Source: Bacteroidaceae bacterium
GTDB lineage: Bacteria; Bacteroidota; Bacteroidia; Bacteroidales; Bacteroidaceae
Length of the DNA stretch: 64,000 nt
NCBI GenBank assembly: GCA_017617235.1
Contig: JAFZWQ010000032.1
Span: 1-64,000, forward strand
Direction of reading: 5' to 3'
In this document: positions 1 through 7,421 of the stretch, piece after piece
How positions within the stretch are numbered: position 1 is the stretch's first letter
Layout: every line of letters starts with the position of its first letter
Program-made: the position numbers and the translations under genes
Notes under the pieces: generated by a model
Database searches by the model: none
The model's input: only the letters and a program-made list of their open reading frames with translations
Told to the model about the DNA's origin: nothing

Positions 1-29
1 GCCCCATTTGGCCACTCTGGTAACCACCC
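1..29 (-). tRNA. tRNA, 5' part only, probably tRNA-Tyr
   Basis: Reading the minus strand from 29 down to 1 gives a 7-base acceptor strand GGGTGGT, then TA and a D-arm (CCAGAGTGGCCAAATGGGGC). This is the 5' end of a class II tRNA, and the D-arm resembles bacterial tRNA-Tyr. The anticodon lies outside the window, so the identity is inferred. It is the last gene of a three-tRNA run in the same orientation. Confidence 0.7.
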
Positions 30-57
30 TTGCAGTCTGCTGCTGCTTTCGCTGGTG

Positions 58-131
58 TGACTCCTGCGGGATTCAAACCCACAACCTTCTGATCCGTAGT
101 CAGATGCTCTATTCAGTTGAGCTAAGGAGCC
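58..131 (-). tRNA. tRNA-Arg (anticodon ACG)
   Basis: The minus strand folds as a full cloverleaf. The acceptor GGCTCCT pairs with AGGAGTC (one G-U pair), with discriminator A from position 58. The anticodon loop is CTACGGA, closed by TCTGA/TCAGA, giving anticodon ACG (Arg). The T-arm is GTGGGTTTGAATCCCGC. No CCA is encoded. It lies 13 bases downstream of tRNA-Val and is probably cotranscribed with it. Confidence 0.95.
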
Positions 132-144
132 ATCCTTTGTTTTG

Positions 145-219
145 TGGGCGCTGACGGATTCGAACCGCCGACCCTCTGCTTGTAAGGCAGACGCTCTGAA
201 CCAGCTGAGCTAAGCGCCC
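145..219 (-). tRNA. tRNA-Val (anticodon TAC)
   Basis: On the minus strand the acceptor GGGCGCT pairs perfectly with AGCGCCC, with discriminator A. The anticodon loop CTTACAA is closed by TCTGC/GCAGA, giving anticodon TAC (Val). The T-arm contains GGTTCGAATCC. It is the first gene of the tRNA run, 32 bases downstream of a good Bacteroidota promoter. Confidence 0.96.
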
Positions 220-250
220 CGTCGGAACCTCTGTTCCAGTTTTGCGGGTA

Positions 251-282
251 CAAAGGTACGACTTTTTCCTAATTTACCAAAA
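251..282 (-). promoter_or_regulatory. promoter of the Val-Arg-Tyr tRNA operon
   Basis: On the minus strand a -7 box TACCTTTG (251-258) is preceded by TTTTGG (277-282) with an 18-base spacer. This matches the Bacteroidota sigma consensus TAnnTTTG with a TTTG-like -33 box. It sits 32 bases before tRNA-Val. Confidence 0.75.
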
Positions 283-317
283 CTTTTAGGACTTTTTTTT
301 CATTAAACTAGTAATTC

Positions 318-683
318 TTACTTGTCAGAGGTCGACTTTTCACGAATTTCGCGACTTTCGGCCACCTCAAAGTTACGTCCAACGGTCAGTTTGGGCTCGA
401 TAGGAGATACGATGGTAATGCAAATGTTTGCCTTATCTTCGTCGGCGAGTTCATAACGCGAACTGATGTTGAGCACCCCATTCTCGACAGTCCATTGTAT
501 ATTATTTGCAGCAACGCTGTCTGTGGAACGAACCCCCATCTCATAGTTCTCGCCGTTTACGAAACGGACACGGGCGGGTACATTTACATTAACGCCTTCG
601 AAAGGCTTCATTTCTACATTTTCTTTTGCGTAACCGGTAGCTACCATCATGATGGTGCTTACCAAAATCATCATCTTTTTCAT
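318..683 (-). CDS. small exported protein, DUF2807-like (GIN-domain-like) fragment
   Basis: A 121-residue protein of unknown function. Residues 1-19 are a Sec signal peptide (MKKMMILVSTIMMVATGYA). The rest alternates short hydrophobic strands with turns (FEGVNVNVPARVRFVNGENY, then VENGVLNISSRY). That pattern is like the first beta-helix turns of DUF2807 'head GIN' proteins common in Bacteroidota, but the usual domain is about 180-200 residues, so this is a short version. The C-terminal 20 residues are charged and look disordered. The protein is probably periplasmic or surface-exposed. It is a single gene, divergent from rpsA, with its own weak promoter and an ~80-base leader. The family assignment is an inference from pattern only. 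Confidence 0.7.
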   Translation of the reverse strand: MKKMMILVSTIMMVATGYAKENVEMKPFEGVNVNVPARVRFVNGENYEMGVRSTDSVAANNIQWTVENGVLNISSRYELADEDKANICITIVSPIEPKLTVGRNFEVAESREIREKSTSDK

Positions 684-765
684 AGCTTACAATCTTTTTA
701 CCTTAATTAGTGTTTTAGTTATTCACATGCCCCTCGCCAGGAGCGTCTTTCATTAGATGACGATG

Positions 766-797
766 CAAAGTTAGTGCCTTTTTTCGAGTCCGAGCAA
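766..797 (-). promoter_or_regulatory. candidate promoter of the small exported protein
   Basis: The minus strand has TAACTTTG (766-773) as the -7 box and a TTG (795-797) about 21 bases upstream. It would give a leader of roughly 75-80 bases before the start at 683. Confidence 0.45.
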
Positions 798-990
798 GTA
801 AAAACATGTTTTTTAGCATAAAATTGCCCGTTTATTGACATTCGTCAAGGCAATGGTGACAGGATGTCAGGCCATATGCCGCTTTTTGCCAGAATGACAA
901 GTGTTTTCACGCGCGTGCGCGATTATGAATATGGTATATAGAGAAAAATTACGAATTATAGGCAAAAAAAGCCATAAAAGCGCCACATAT

Positions 991-1022
991 TTTGCTCCTT
1001 CGAAAAAAAAATTGTATCTTTG
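991..1022 (+). promoter_or_regulatory. rpsA promoter
   Basis: TATCTTTG (1015-1022) with TTTG at 991-994 and a 20-base spacer, a strong Bacteroidota promoter match. The leader is about 55-60 bases, A-rich near the start codon and without a Shine-Dalgarno sequence. Confidence 0.75.
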
Positions 1023-1083
1023 CGCCGCTTTTATGCACAACATAAAGTCTAACCATATTAATTAAACCAAAAAACAAACAAAA

Positions 1084-2871
1084 ATGACAGATTACAAAAA
1101 TGTCGCACCTCTGGAAGGTTTCGATTGGGAAGCCTATGCCAATGGTAACGTAAACACTGACCAGAGCCGTGAGGCTCAGGAGACCGCCTACGAGGGTTCG
1201 TTGAACAAAATCGACGACCACAAGGTAGTAGACGGAACGGTTATCTCCATCAACAAGCGCGAGGTTGTTGTAAACATCGGCTCTAAGAGCGATGGTATCA
1301 TCCCCGCAGGCGAATTCCGCTACAATCCCGACCTGAAAGTCGGTGACACTGTAGAGGTTTACATCGAAAACCAAGAGGACAAGAAGGGCCAGCTCATCCT
1401 GTCTCACAAGAAGGCACGTGCAAGCCGCTCATGGGATCGTGTCAACGAGGCTATGGAGAGCGAAGAAATCATCAAGGGTTACATCAAGTGCCGCACGAAG
1501 GGTGGTATGATTGTCGATGTATTCGGCATCGAAGCCTTCCTGCCCGGCAGCCAGATTGACGTTAAGCCCATCCGCGACTATGACATATTCGTTGGTAAGA
1601 CAATGGAGTTCAAGGTTGTGAAAATCAACCAAGAATACAAGAACGTCGTTGTCAGCCACAAGGCACTCATCGAGGCCGAACTGGAACAGCAGAAGAAGGA
1701 AATCATCGGCAAGTTGGAGAAGGGTCAGGTGCTCGAGGGTACCGTCAAGAACATCACCAGCTACGGTGTATTCATCGACCTGGGTGGCGTAGACGGTCTG
1801 ATTCACATCACCGACCTGAGCTGGGGCCGCGTAAGCGATCCTCGCGAAATTGTCGAGCTCGACTCTAAGATTAATGTTGTTATCCTCGACTTCGATAACG
1901 AGAAGAAGCGCATTGCTCTGGGTCTGAAGCAGCTCACTCCTCATCCTTGGGATGCTTTGGATGCAAACCTGAAGGTTGGTGACCACGTAAAGGGTAAGGT
2001 TGTCGTGATGGCCGACTACGGAGCATTTGTAGAAATCGCACCTGGTGTAGAAGGTCTTATCCACGTCAGCGAAATGTCTTGGAGCCAGCACCTGCGCAGC
2101 GCTCAGGACTTCATGAAGGTTGGCGACGAGGTAGAAGCCGTTATCCTGACCCTGAACCGTGAGGAGCGCAAGATGTCTCTGGGCATCAAGCAGCTGAAGG
2201 AAGATCCCTGGCAGAACATCGAGGAGAAGTACCCCGTTGGCAGCAAGCACACCGCAAAGGTTCGCAACTTCACCAACTTCGGCATCTTCGTAGAGATTGA
2301 AGAGGGTGTTGACGGTCTGATTCACATCAGCGACCTCAGCTGGACCAAGAAAATCAAGCACCCCAGCGAGTTCACCCAGATTGGTGCTGAACTGGAGGTT
2401 TGTGTACTGGAAATCGACAAGGCCAACCGTCGTCTGAGCCTCGGTCACAAGCAGCTCGAGGAGAATCCTTGGGATGTATTCGAGACCATCTTCACCGTTG
2501 ATTCCATCCACGAAGGAACCATCGTTGAAATGCTCGACAAGGGTGCTGTTATCCAGTTGGAGTACGGTGTAGAAGGCTTTGCTACTCCCAAGCACCTCGT
2601 AAAGGAAGACGGTAGCCAGGCTCAGTTGAACGAGAAGCTCGAGTTCAAGGTAATCGAGTTCAACAAGGAGAACAAGCGCATCATCCTCAGCCACAGCCGC
2701 ATCTACGAAGATGTACAGCGTGCTGCTGCCCGTGAGGAGAAGAAGGCCAAGGCACCTCGTGCCAAGAAGGCTGCAGAGGCTCCCGCTATTCAGAACCAGG
2801 CTGCCAGCACCACGCTGGGCGACATCGACGCTCTGGCCGAACTGAAGGCAAAGATGGAAGGCGAGAAATAA
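1084..2871 (+). CDS. rpsA: 30S ribosomal protein S1
   Basis: A 595-residue S1 protein that binds mRNA on the small ribosomal subunit during initiation. Six S1/OB-fold domains can be read in tandem, at about residues 50-116, 134-200, 214-287, 304-375, 392-461 and 478-545. The canonical pattern (GxVxxIxxYGVFVxLGxGVDGLIHISDLSW) is clearest in domains 3 to 5. An acidic N-terminal lead of ~45 residues and a Lys/Ala-rich C-terminal tail flank them. The length is normal for Bacteroidota S1. The gene has its own promoter and ends in a strong hairpin terminator 20 bases after the stop. Codon use is strongly biased, as expected for a highly expressed gene. The long opposite-strand open frames across it are shadows. 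Confidence 0.98.
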   Translation: MTDYKNVAPLEGFDWEAYANGNVNTDQSREAQETAYEGSLNKIDDHKVVDGTVISINKREVVVNIGSKSDGIIPAGEFRYNPDLKVGDTVEVYIENQEDKKGQLILSHKKARASRSWDRVNEAMESEEIIKGYIKCRTKGGMIVDVFGIEAFLPGSQIDVKPIRDYDIFVGKTMEFKVVKINQEYKNVVVSHKALIEAELEQQKKEIIGKLEKGQVLEGTVKNITSYGVFIDLGGVDGLIHITDLSWGRVSDPREIVELDSKINVVILDFDNEKKRIALGLKQLTPHPWDALDANLKVGDHVKGKVVVMADYGAFVEIAPGVEGLIHVSEMSWSQHLRSAQDFMKVGDEVEAVILTLNREERKMSLGIKQLKEDPWQNIEEKYPVGSKHTAKVRNFTNFGIFVEIEEGVDGLIHISDLSWTKKIKHPSEFTQIGAELEVCVLEIDKANRRLSLGHKQLEENPWDVFETIFTVDSIHEGTIVEMLDKGAVIQLEYGVEGFATPKHLVKEDGSQAQLNEKLEFKVIEFNKENKRIILSHSRIYEDVQRAAAREEKKAKAPRAKKAAEAPAIQNQAASTTLGDIDALAELKAKMEGEK

Positions 2872-2891
2872 TCGCACCCCACTCAAATAAT

Positions 2892-2926
2892 GAAAAGGCG
2901 CGCAAAATTGCGCGCCTTTTCTCTTT
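2892..2926 (+). terminator. rho-independent terminator after rpsA
   Basis: GAAAAGGCGCGCAA (2892-2905), AA loop region, then TTGCGCGCCTTTTC (2908-2921) forms a long GC-centred stem ending in a T-rich run. It lies only 6 bases before the rnz start, so rnz probably depends on read-through or a promoter I cannot identify. Confidence 0.85.
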
Positions 2927-2932
2927 AACATC

Positions 2933-3847
2933 ATGGAACCATTCGACGTTTACATCATCGGCTGCGGATCGGCAAATCCTACCCAAAAGCACAGACCTGC
3001 GTGTCAGATACTTTCGACACGCGGCAAACTCTTCATGGTAGACTGTGGTGAAGGCACACAGACACGAATGGCACAAAGGGGACTGAGCATGCAACGTGTG
3101 GGACACATCTTTATTTCGCACGCTCACGCCGACCATTGCCTTGGCCTACCTGGACTCATCTGCACCATGAGCCTATTGGGCCGCACCTCACAACTTCATA
3201 TTCATGCTCCTCAGGAATTGGAAACGTTTCTGCAATCCTCTATCCAGCTGTTTTGCCCGAATCTGGAGTTCGAAGTACTGTTCCATGCTGTAAACACCAC
3301 CATACACCAAATGGTTCACGAAGACCGAAGCATAGAGGTATGGAGTTTACCCTTGCATCATCGCGTACCCTGTTGCGGATACCTGTTCCGCGAAAAAGAA
3401 GGCCCACGCCATATCCGACGCGACATCATAGATATGTACGAGATTCCCATCAGCCAGATAAACAACATCAAGGCTGGTATGGACTGGACACAGGACGACG
3501 GAACTGTCATTCCCAACGAACGACTCACTACCCCGCCCTCGCCCACGCGTTCTTATGCCTATTGCAGCGACACCACTCCCCTGCCCAAGCTTGTACCCAT
3601 GATACAAGACGTCGACCTGCTGTTCCACGAGGCTACCTTCGATGCAGAAAACGAAATCCGTGCTCGCCAAACCTATCATAGCACAACCATCGAAGCTGCT
3701 AAAATTGCACTTCAGGCCCATGTCGGAAAGTTATGTATCGGGCACTACTCGTCCAGAATGCGCGACGAGAAGAAAATGTTAGTCGAAGCTCAATCGATTT
3801 TTCCAAATACCATCCTTTCAGACGAGGGACAACGTATTTCCATCTGA
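2933..3847 (+). CDS. rnz: ribonuclease Z
   Basis: A 304-residue tRNA 3'-processing endonuclease (RNase Z/ElaC, metallo-beta-lactamase fold). It cleaves tRNA precursors after the discriminator base. This fits the tRNAs at the window start, which carry no encoded CCA. The zinc-binding HxHxDH motif is SHAHADH at residues 62-68. Further metal ligands lie in LPLHHRVPCCGY, CSDTTPL, DLLFHEATF and the C-terminal IGHYSSR. The length is typical (about 305). The ATG at 2933 directly follows the rpsA terminator, and the N-terminal FDVYIIGCGSANP matches family starts. No clear promoter separates it from rpsA. Confidence 0.95.
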   Translation: MEPFDVYIIGCGSANPTQKHRPACQILSTRGKLFMVDCGEGTQTRMAQRGLSMQRVGHIFISHAHADHCLGLPGLICTMSLLGRTSQLHIHAPQELETFLQSSIQLFCPNLEFEVLFHAVNTTIHQMVHEDRSIEVWSLPLHHRVPCCGYLFREKEGPRHIRRDIIDMYEIPISQINNIKAGMDWTQDDGTVIPNERLTTPPSPTRSYAYCSDTTPLPKLVPMIQDVDLLFHEATFDAENEIRARQTYHSTTIEAAKIALQAHVGKLCIGHYSSRMRDEKKMLVEAQSIFPNTILSDEGQRISI

Positions 3848-3874
3848 AAAATTGTAACAAAATACCAAAAATAT

Positions 3875-3905
3875 TTTGCAGAAAAGAAAAAAACTCCTAT
3901 CTTTG
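3875..3905 (+). promoter_or_regulatory. promoter of the 3939-7302 gene run
   Basis: TATCTTTG at 3898-3905 and TTTG at 3875-3878 with a 19-base spacer. The first start codon follows 33 bases later. It probably drives the T9SS-tail protein and L,D-transpeptidase and possibly the sigma-factor genes behind them. Confidence 0.75.
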
Positions 3906-3938
3906 CTTCTGAAAACTATGCATTAAGCACAGAAACGA

Positions 3939-4244
3939 ATGATAAAGAGACTGCAAATACTCGTTATAAGCCTACTTATCGCAGGTGCTCCCATCGGCCT
4001 GATGGCACAGATGGAACACGATGAAGTGGAGACGGAACTCTCTGCTATCACCCTTTCTGTCAATGGCCCCAAGGTACGTATTTCCGGTGCTGAAGGAGAA
4101 ACGCTGGAAGTGTATAACCTTACAGGTGTAAAAGTGGCCTCTATTCGCATAGACAGCAACGACAAAACACTGACACTCAGTCTGCAACGTGGTTGCTACA
4201 TTCTGAAGGTCGGCAAGCTGGTACGTAAGATTTCCATCCGCTAA
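3939..4244 (+). CDS. tiny secreted protein made of a signal peptide and a T9SS-like tail
   Basis: A 101-residue protein. Residues 1-23 are a signal peptide (ending GAPIGLMAQ). About residues 30-101 resemble a type IX secretion C-terminal domain: LEVYNLTGVKVAS, then a strand and RGCYILKVGKLVRKISIR at the extreme end. T9SS type A sorting domains normally follow a large passenger, but here there is almost none, only ~10 acidic residues. It may be a stand-alone beta-sandwich (a DUF3244-like fold is the alternative). It starts 12 bases before the L,D-transpeptidase gene and shares its promoter, so an outer-surface or cell-wall-associated role is inferred. The gene is well supported, the function is not. 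Confidence 0.8.
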   Translation: MIKRLQILVISLLIAGAPIGLMAQMEHDEVETELSAITLSVNGPKVRISGAEGETLEVYNLTGVKVASIRIDSNDKTLTLSLQRGCYILKVGKLVRKISIR

Positions 4245-4256
4245 GCTCACCGCCTT

Positions 4257-5813
4257 ATGCGCAGGCAAACTGCCATACTCCTATCCCTTTTGATTTTTAC
4301 TGCGACATTTATCGCTTGTAATAGCGATATGCATCGTCATCTGCCTACTGCCGAAGAATGGCAGGAATGGACCGATCCCAATTGTACGGTCGACGCAGAC
4401 CTTGTTTTGAAAGAGCTGAAAAATAGTGTTGCAGCATGGCCAACACCCATGTATGCTGATAACTACACACAGCAATACTACCAACAACACCCTTCATCCA
4501 TAATATGGATTTCACGAATGGGGGTTGACGAACGTGCAGACACGCTCCTCGAATGGCTCAGCCAAGCCGAAGATTTGGGATTCTCCCCTGAAGTCTTTCA
4601 CGTTGACACACTTCAAATCCTGATACACCAGCTTCGCAGTCAAGAGTTTGGCCAAGAGAACTGTAATACCATACTGGGACGAATCGAGTTCCTGCTGACA
4701 CGTGCCTACCTACGCTACGCCTGTGGACAGCGCTATGGTTTCATCAATCCCAACCGCACATTCAATCACCTGTTAGTCGACCAACCGGCATCTGGCGAGA
4801 AGAGTCGTGGAGTTACCTACCGCCGTATCTACGACATGGGAACGGAAGAGGCCTCAGACAGTTTTGTCAACGTGGCTCTGGATAAAGCGCGACATCACCA
4901 GATATCTGCCTTCCTGCGCGACATACAGCCAACCGATACACTTTATAGTATCATGCAGCGCGAGTACACACGTGTAAAGGCAACAGACGACACTATACGT
5001 AGGCGACAGGCACGCATCAACATGGAACGTGCACGCTGGCGCTATCCCCACCCCAGCACAGACCGATACATCTTCGTAAACCTGGCAGCCCAGCAATTAA
5101 CGGCTGTCGACAAGCAAAAAGACTCTGTGCTGACCATGCGTGTATGCTGTGGTAACGCCAGTCACAAAACTCCCCTGCTGCACAGCAGCATTGGCCATGT
5201 AGAACTGAATCCCTATTGGGTGATTCCACAAACCATTGTACGCAAGGAGATTATGCCTCGACATGTGGGGGATAGTGCCTATTATGCACGCAACAAATAC
5301 CATGCTGTGAACAAAGAGACGAAGGAAATCGTCGACCCCGCTACACTTTCGGCCGCAGACCTACGCAGCGCCCGTTACACCCTGCGACAGGAACGCGGAG
5401 CTGGCAATTCGCTGGGACGTATCATCTTCCGATTCCCCAACAATTTCTCCGTTTACCTACACGATACCAACAACCACAGCGCATTCAGCTATGGGAATCG
5501 TGCCATCAGTCATGGGTGTGTGCGTGTCGAGAAGCCACTCGACCTGGCCCTGTTCTTCCTCGAGAATCCTACTCCCTTTTTCATCGACCGCATCCGTATG
5601 GCCATAGACCTGTCACCCCTGACGGCACAGGGCAGACAATATAAAGCGGCACATCCCGATGCAACCCCGCTTGGCCGCTTCACATACGACAACCCCATCC
5701 CCTTGTGGCTCGACTACTGGACCCTGTATCCAACGCCTTACGGCAGTCTGGAAGCATATCCGGACAATTATGGCTACGACCGAGTCATCCAAAAAATATT
5801 CGATTCCTATTAA
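4257..5813 (+). CDS. L,D-transpeptidase lipoprotein (YcbB/YkuD type)
   Basis: A 518-residue enzyme predicted to form 3-3 peptidoglycan crosslinks or attach proteins to peptidoglycan. The N-terminus is a lipoprotein signal with a lipobox ending FIAC (Cys21). An all-helical scaffold segment follows (about 30-260). The YkuD catalytic domain lies at about 270-450, with HDTNNHSAFSYGN (His402/His407) and SHGCVRVEK (His419, Gly420, Cys421), where the cysteine is the nucleophile. Length and layout fit the large YcbB-like class. It is the second gene behind the 3875 promoter. A sigma factor starts 31 bases after its stop, linking it to an envelope regulon. Confidence 0.92.
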   Translation: MRRQTAILLSLLIFTATFIACNSDMHRHLPTAEEWQEWTDPNCTVDADLVLKELKNSVAAWPTPMYADNYTQQYYQQHPSSIIWISRMGVDERADTLLEWLSQAEDLGFSPEVFHVDTLQILIHQLRSQEFGQENCNTILGRIEFLLTRAYLRYACGQRYGFINPNRTFNHLLVDQPASGEKSRGVTYRRIYDMGTEEASDSFVNVALDKARHHQISAFLRDIQPTDTLYSIMQREYTRVKATDDTIRRRQARINMERARWRYPHPSTDRYIFVNLAAQQLTAVDKQKDSVLTMRVCCGNASHKTPLLHSSIGHVELNPYWVIPQTIVRKEIMPRHVGDSAYYARNKYHAVNKETKEIVDPATLSAADLRSARYTLRQERGAGNSLGRIIFRFPNNFSVYLHDTNNHSAFSYGNRAISHGCVRVEKPLDLALFFLENPTPFFIDRIRMAIDLSPLTAQGRQYKAAHPDATPLGRFTYDNPIPLWLDYWTLYPTPYGSLEAYPDNYGYDRVIQKIFDSY

Positions 5814-5844
5814 ACTATTTCGCCACACGCCTATCTAATTAATA

Positions 5845-6393
5845 ATGAGGCAAATCGACGAAGCCACCATAGCCCGCCAACTGCAAGACGAGAATACGCG
5901 TTATGCGGCATTTACAGACGTGGTCAACGCCTACAAGGAACCCCTGTACTGGCAAATCCGACGTATGGTGACCGTCCACGACGATGCCGATGACATTCTA
6001 CAGAACACGTTCATCAAGGCTTGGAACGGACTTTCCACGTTTCGTGGTGACAGCAAACTCAGCACGTGGCTCTACCGTATTGCGACGAACGAGACGCTGA
6101 ACTTTCTGGAACGCCAAAGGCACATGTCCATAAGTCTCGACGATGAAGAGAGTCATGCTGCACTATCCCTGCAAAGCGATCCCTATTTCGACGGTGACGA
6201 GACCCAGCAGCAACTGCAGGAGGCCATCGACCAACTGCCTCCCAAACAACGACAAGTCTTCACCATGAAGTACTTCCAGGAGATGAAATACGAGGAGATG
6301 AGCCAGATTCTGGAAACCAGCGTCGGGGCATTGAAAGCCTCGTACCACCACGCTATGAAAAAAATAAGTGATTTTTTTGATAATATCGATTAA
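5845..6393 (+). CDS. ECF-family RNA polymerase sigma factor
   Basis: A 182-residue sigma-70 family protein. Region 2 spans about residues 25-95 (DDADDILQNTFIKAWNGL, then FRGDSKLSTWLYRIATNE), the core-binding and -10 recognition part. Region 4 spans about 125-178 (LPPKQRQVFTMKYFQEMKYE, then a helix-turn-helix in SQILETSVGALKASYHHAMK). A short acidic linker joins them and there is no region 1 or 3, as expected for ECF sigma factors. It is followed 43 bases later by a small single-span protein, the usual arrangement for an anti-sigma partner, and then by a Spy-like periplasmic protein. The regulon is probably envelope stress, inferred from context only. Confidence 0.95.
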   Translation: MRQIDEATIARQLQDENTRYAAFTDVVNAYKEPLYWQIRRMVTVHDDADDILQNTFIKAWNGLSTFRGDSKLSTWLYRIATNETLNFLERQRHMSISLDDEESHAALSLQSDPYFDGDETQQQLQEAIDQLPPKQRQVFTMKYFQEMKYEEMSQILETSVGALKASYHHAMKKISDFFDNID

Positions 6394-6436
6394 ACCTTCT
6401 ACGTAACTACATATCTAACAATTATAAAGAAACTGA

Positions 6437-6766
6437 ATGACAATGGATGAAAAGACATTACGCGAACTGACCGGACAGCAGAATCCGTTCCGGGTTCCCG
6501 AAGGCTACTTCGAGAACTTCAACGAACGCCTGCAGGCCCGTCTACCACAGCAGCAGAAGGCGAAGACCATACGCCTGAGAACTGTCCTGTGGCGCTATGC
6601 AGCCGCCGTTGTCGTAGTCCTCGGCCTTGGCACTGCACTCTATCTGAATCAGAACAACCAGGCGACAACCGCTTACGAGACGCAGGAAGAGTACTTCAAC
6701 GACGAACTGGACTACATCATGGTTGACAATATGGAAATTGCAGAATATCTGACTGCTGCTGAATGA
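6437..6766 (+). CDS. small single-pass membrane protein, putative anti-sigma factor
   Basis: A 109-residue protein. A soluble N-terminal part (1-48, with PFRVPEGYFENFNERLQARL) precedes one transmembrane helix at about 52-70 (YAAAVVVVLGLGTALYL) and an acidic C-terminal part. The 'F.vPegYFe.f...i..ri' opening is typical of uncharacterised proteins found directly behind ECF sigma factors in Bacteroidota. The topology (cytoplasmic N-terminus, one helix) suits an anti-sigma factor, but no zinc-binding ZAS motif (HxxxCxxC) is present. An in-frame ATG two codons in (6443) is an equally plausible start. Confidence 0.8.
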   Translation: MTMDEKTLRELTGQQNPFRVPEGYFENFNERLQARLPQQQKAKTIRLRTVLWRYAAAVVVVLGLGTALYLNQNNQATTAYETQEEYFNDELDYIMVDNMEIAEYLTAAE

Positions 6767-6822
6767 GAGATTGAATAATCGCGAAGCGCTTGCGTAGCGC
6801 AGAGGAGCAAGAAAATGAGAAA

Positions 6823-7302
6823 ATGAGAGAGATGAAAAGACTGGCAAGTATTATCGCAATGATGCTGTTACTGGCACTTCAGGTGTCGGCACAAGACAAC
6901 AAGCGGCAACCTCGCTTCAACCCCGAAGAATTCAGGGCCAGGCTAGAAGCTTTCATTACCCAGAGAGCGTGTCTGACTCAAGAAGAGAGTACGAAAGTAT
7001 TCCCCATCTATCAGGAGATGAAGGACAAGGAGCGCCAACTGAAACAACAAGAATACAAGCTGAAAAGAAACATCATGCAGTCTGAGAAGGACAAGGACTA
7101 TCAGGATGCCCTTAACCAAATCACTCAGCTGCGTATTGAGGCTGCAAAGATTGAAGAGAGTTATTACAAGAAGATGTGCAAGGCAGTTCCTGCGAAGAAG
7201 GCATACGCAATCATGCTGGCCGAAGATGCATTCCATCGCGAGGTGCTAAACTCCATCGAGAAAAGAAACAAAAACAGACAACAGCCTCAGAAGAAACCCT
7301 AA
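6823..7302 (+). CDS. Spy/CpxP-like periplasmic helical protein
   Basis: About 159 residues from this ATG. The open frame extends upstream to a TTG at 6790, but those residues read through a small GCGCT/AGCGC hairpin (6786-6800) and are unlikely to be translated. Another ATG at 6832 is possible. A signal peptide (KRLASIIAMMLLLALQVSA) precedes a highly charged, all-helical body with an LTQEESTKVFPIYQEMKDKE stretch. This recalls the LTxxQ-type helices of Spy/CpxP periplasmic chaperone-sensors. The C-terminus is Lys/Gln-rich. It is the third gene of the sigma-factor cluster and could be a stress sensor or effector. The family link is a pattern judgement, not a firm match. Confidence 0.78.
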   Translation: MREMKRLASIIAMMLLLALQVSAQDNKRQPRFNPEEFRARLEAFITQRACLTQEESTKVFPIYQEMKDKERQLKQQEYKLKRNIMQSEKDKDYQDALNQITQLRIEAAKIEESYYKKMCKAVPAKKAYAIMLAEDAFHREVLNSIEKRNKNRQQPQKKP

Positions 7303-7328
7303 AGTAAGGATAAAGGTTTCCTACATGC

Positions 7329-7410
7329 GGAACCTCCTAACAACGTCCAAAGTTTATATATATGTTGCTTTGTTGTATTTCCCCGGCTTTGGATTGTTTT
7401 AGGAGGTTCC
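7329..7410. repeat. 24-base imperfect inverted repeat between convergent genes, possible bidirectional terminator
   Basis: The left arm is 7329-7352 (GGAACCTCCTAA at its outer end, TCCAAAG at its inner end). The right arm 7387-7410 is its reverse complement except for 4 or so central positions. The loop is about 34 bases and AT-rich, and a run of T follows at 7412-7417. It fills the gap between the plus-strand Spy-like gene and minus-strand mazG, so a shared terminator is the simplest reading. The stem is unusually long for one. Confidence 0.7.
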
Positions 7411-7421
7411 CTTTTTTGTGT

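Larger units (their letters stand above)
684..1083. other. divergent intergenic region between the exported protein and rpsA
   Basis: A 400-base gap containing the two outward promoters listed separately. The middle (about 800-960) shows no reading frame of note. It contains a short alternating CG palindrome (CACGCGCGTG, about 910-920) and an AT-rich stretch before the rpsA promoter. I see no ribosomal-protein autoregulatory hairpin that I can support. Confidence 0.5.

Noticed and set aside
1429..2934. 501-residue minus-strand frame opposite rpsA
   Set aside because: It is the antisense shadow of a strongly codon-biased gene, has no family resemblance and no promoter.
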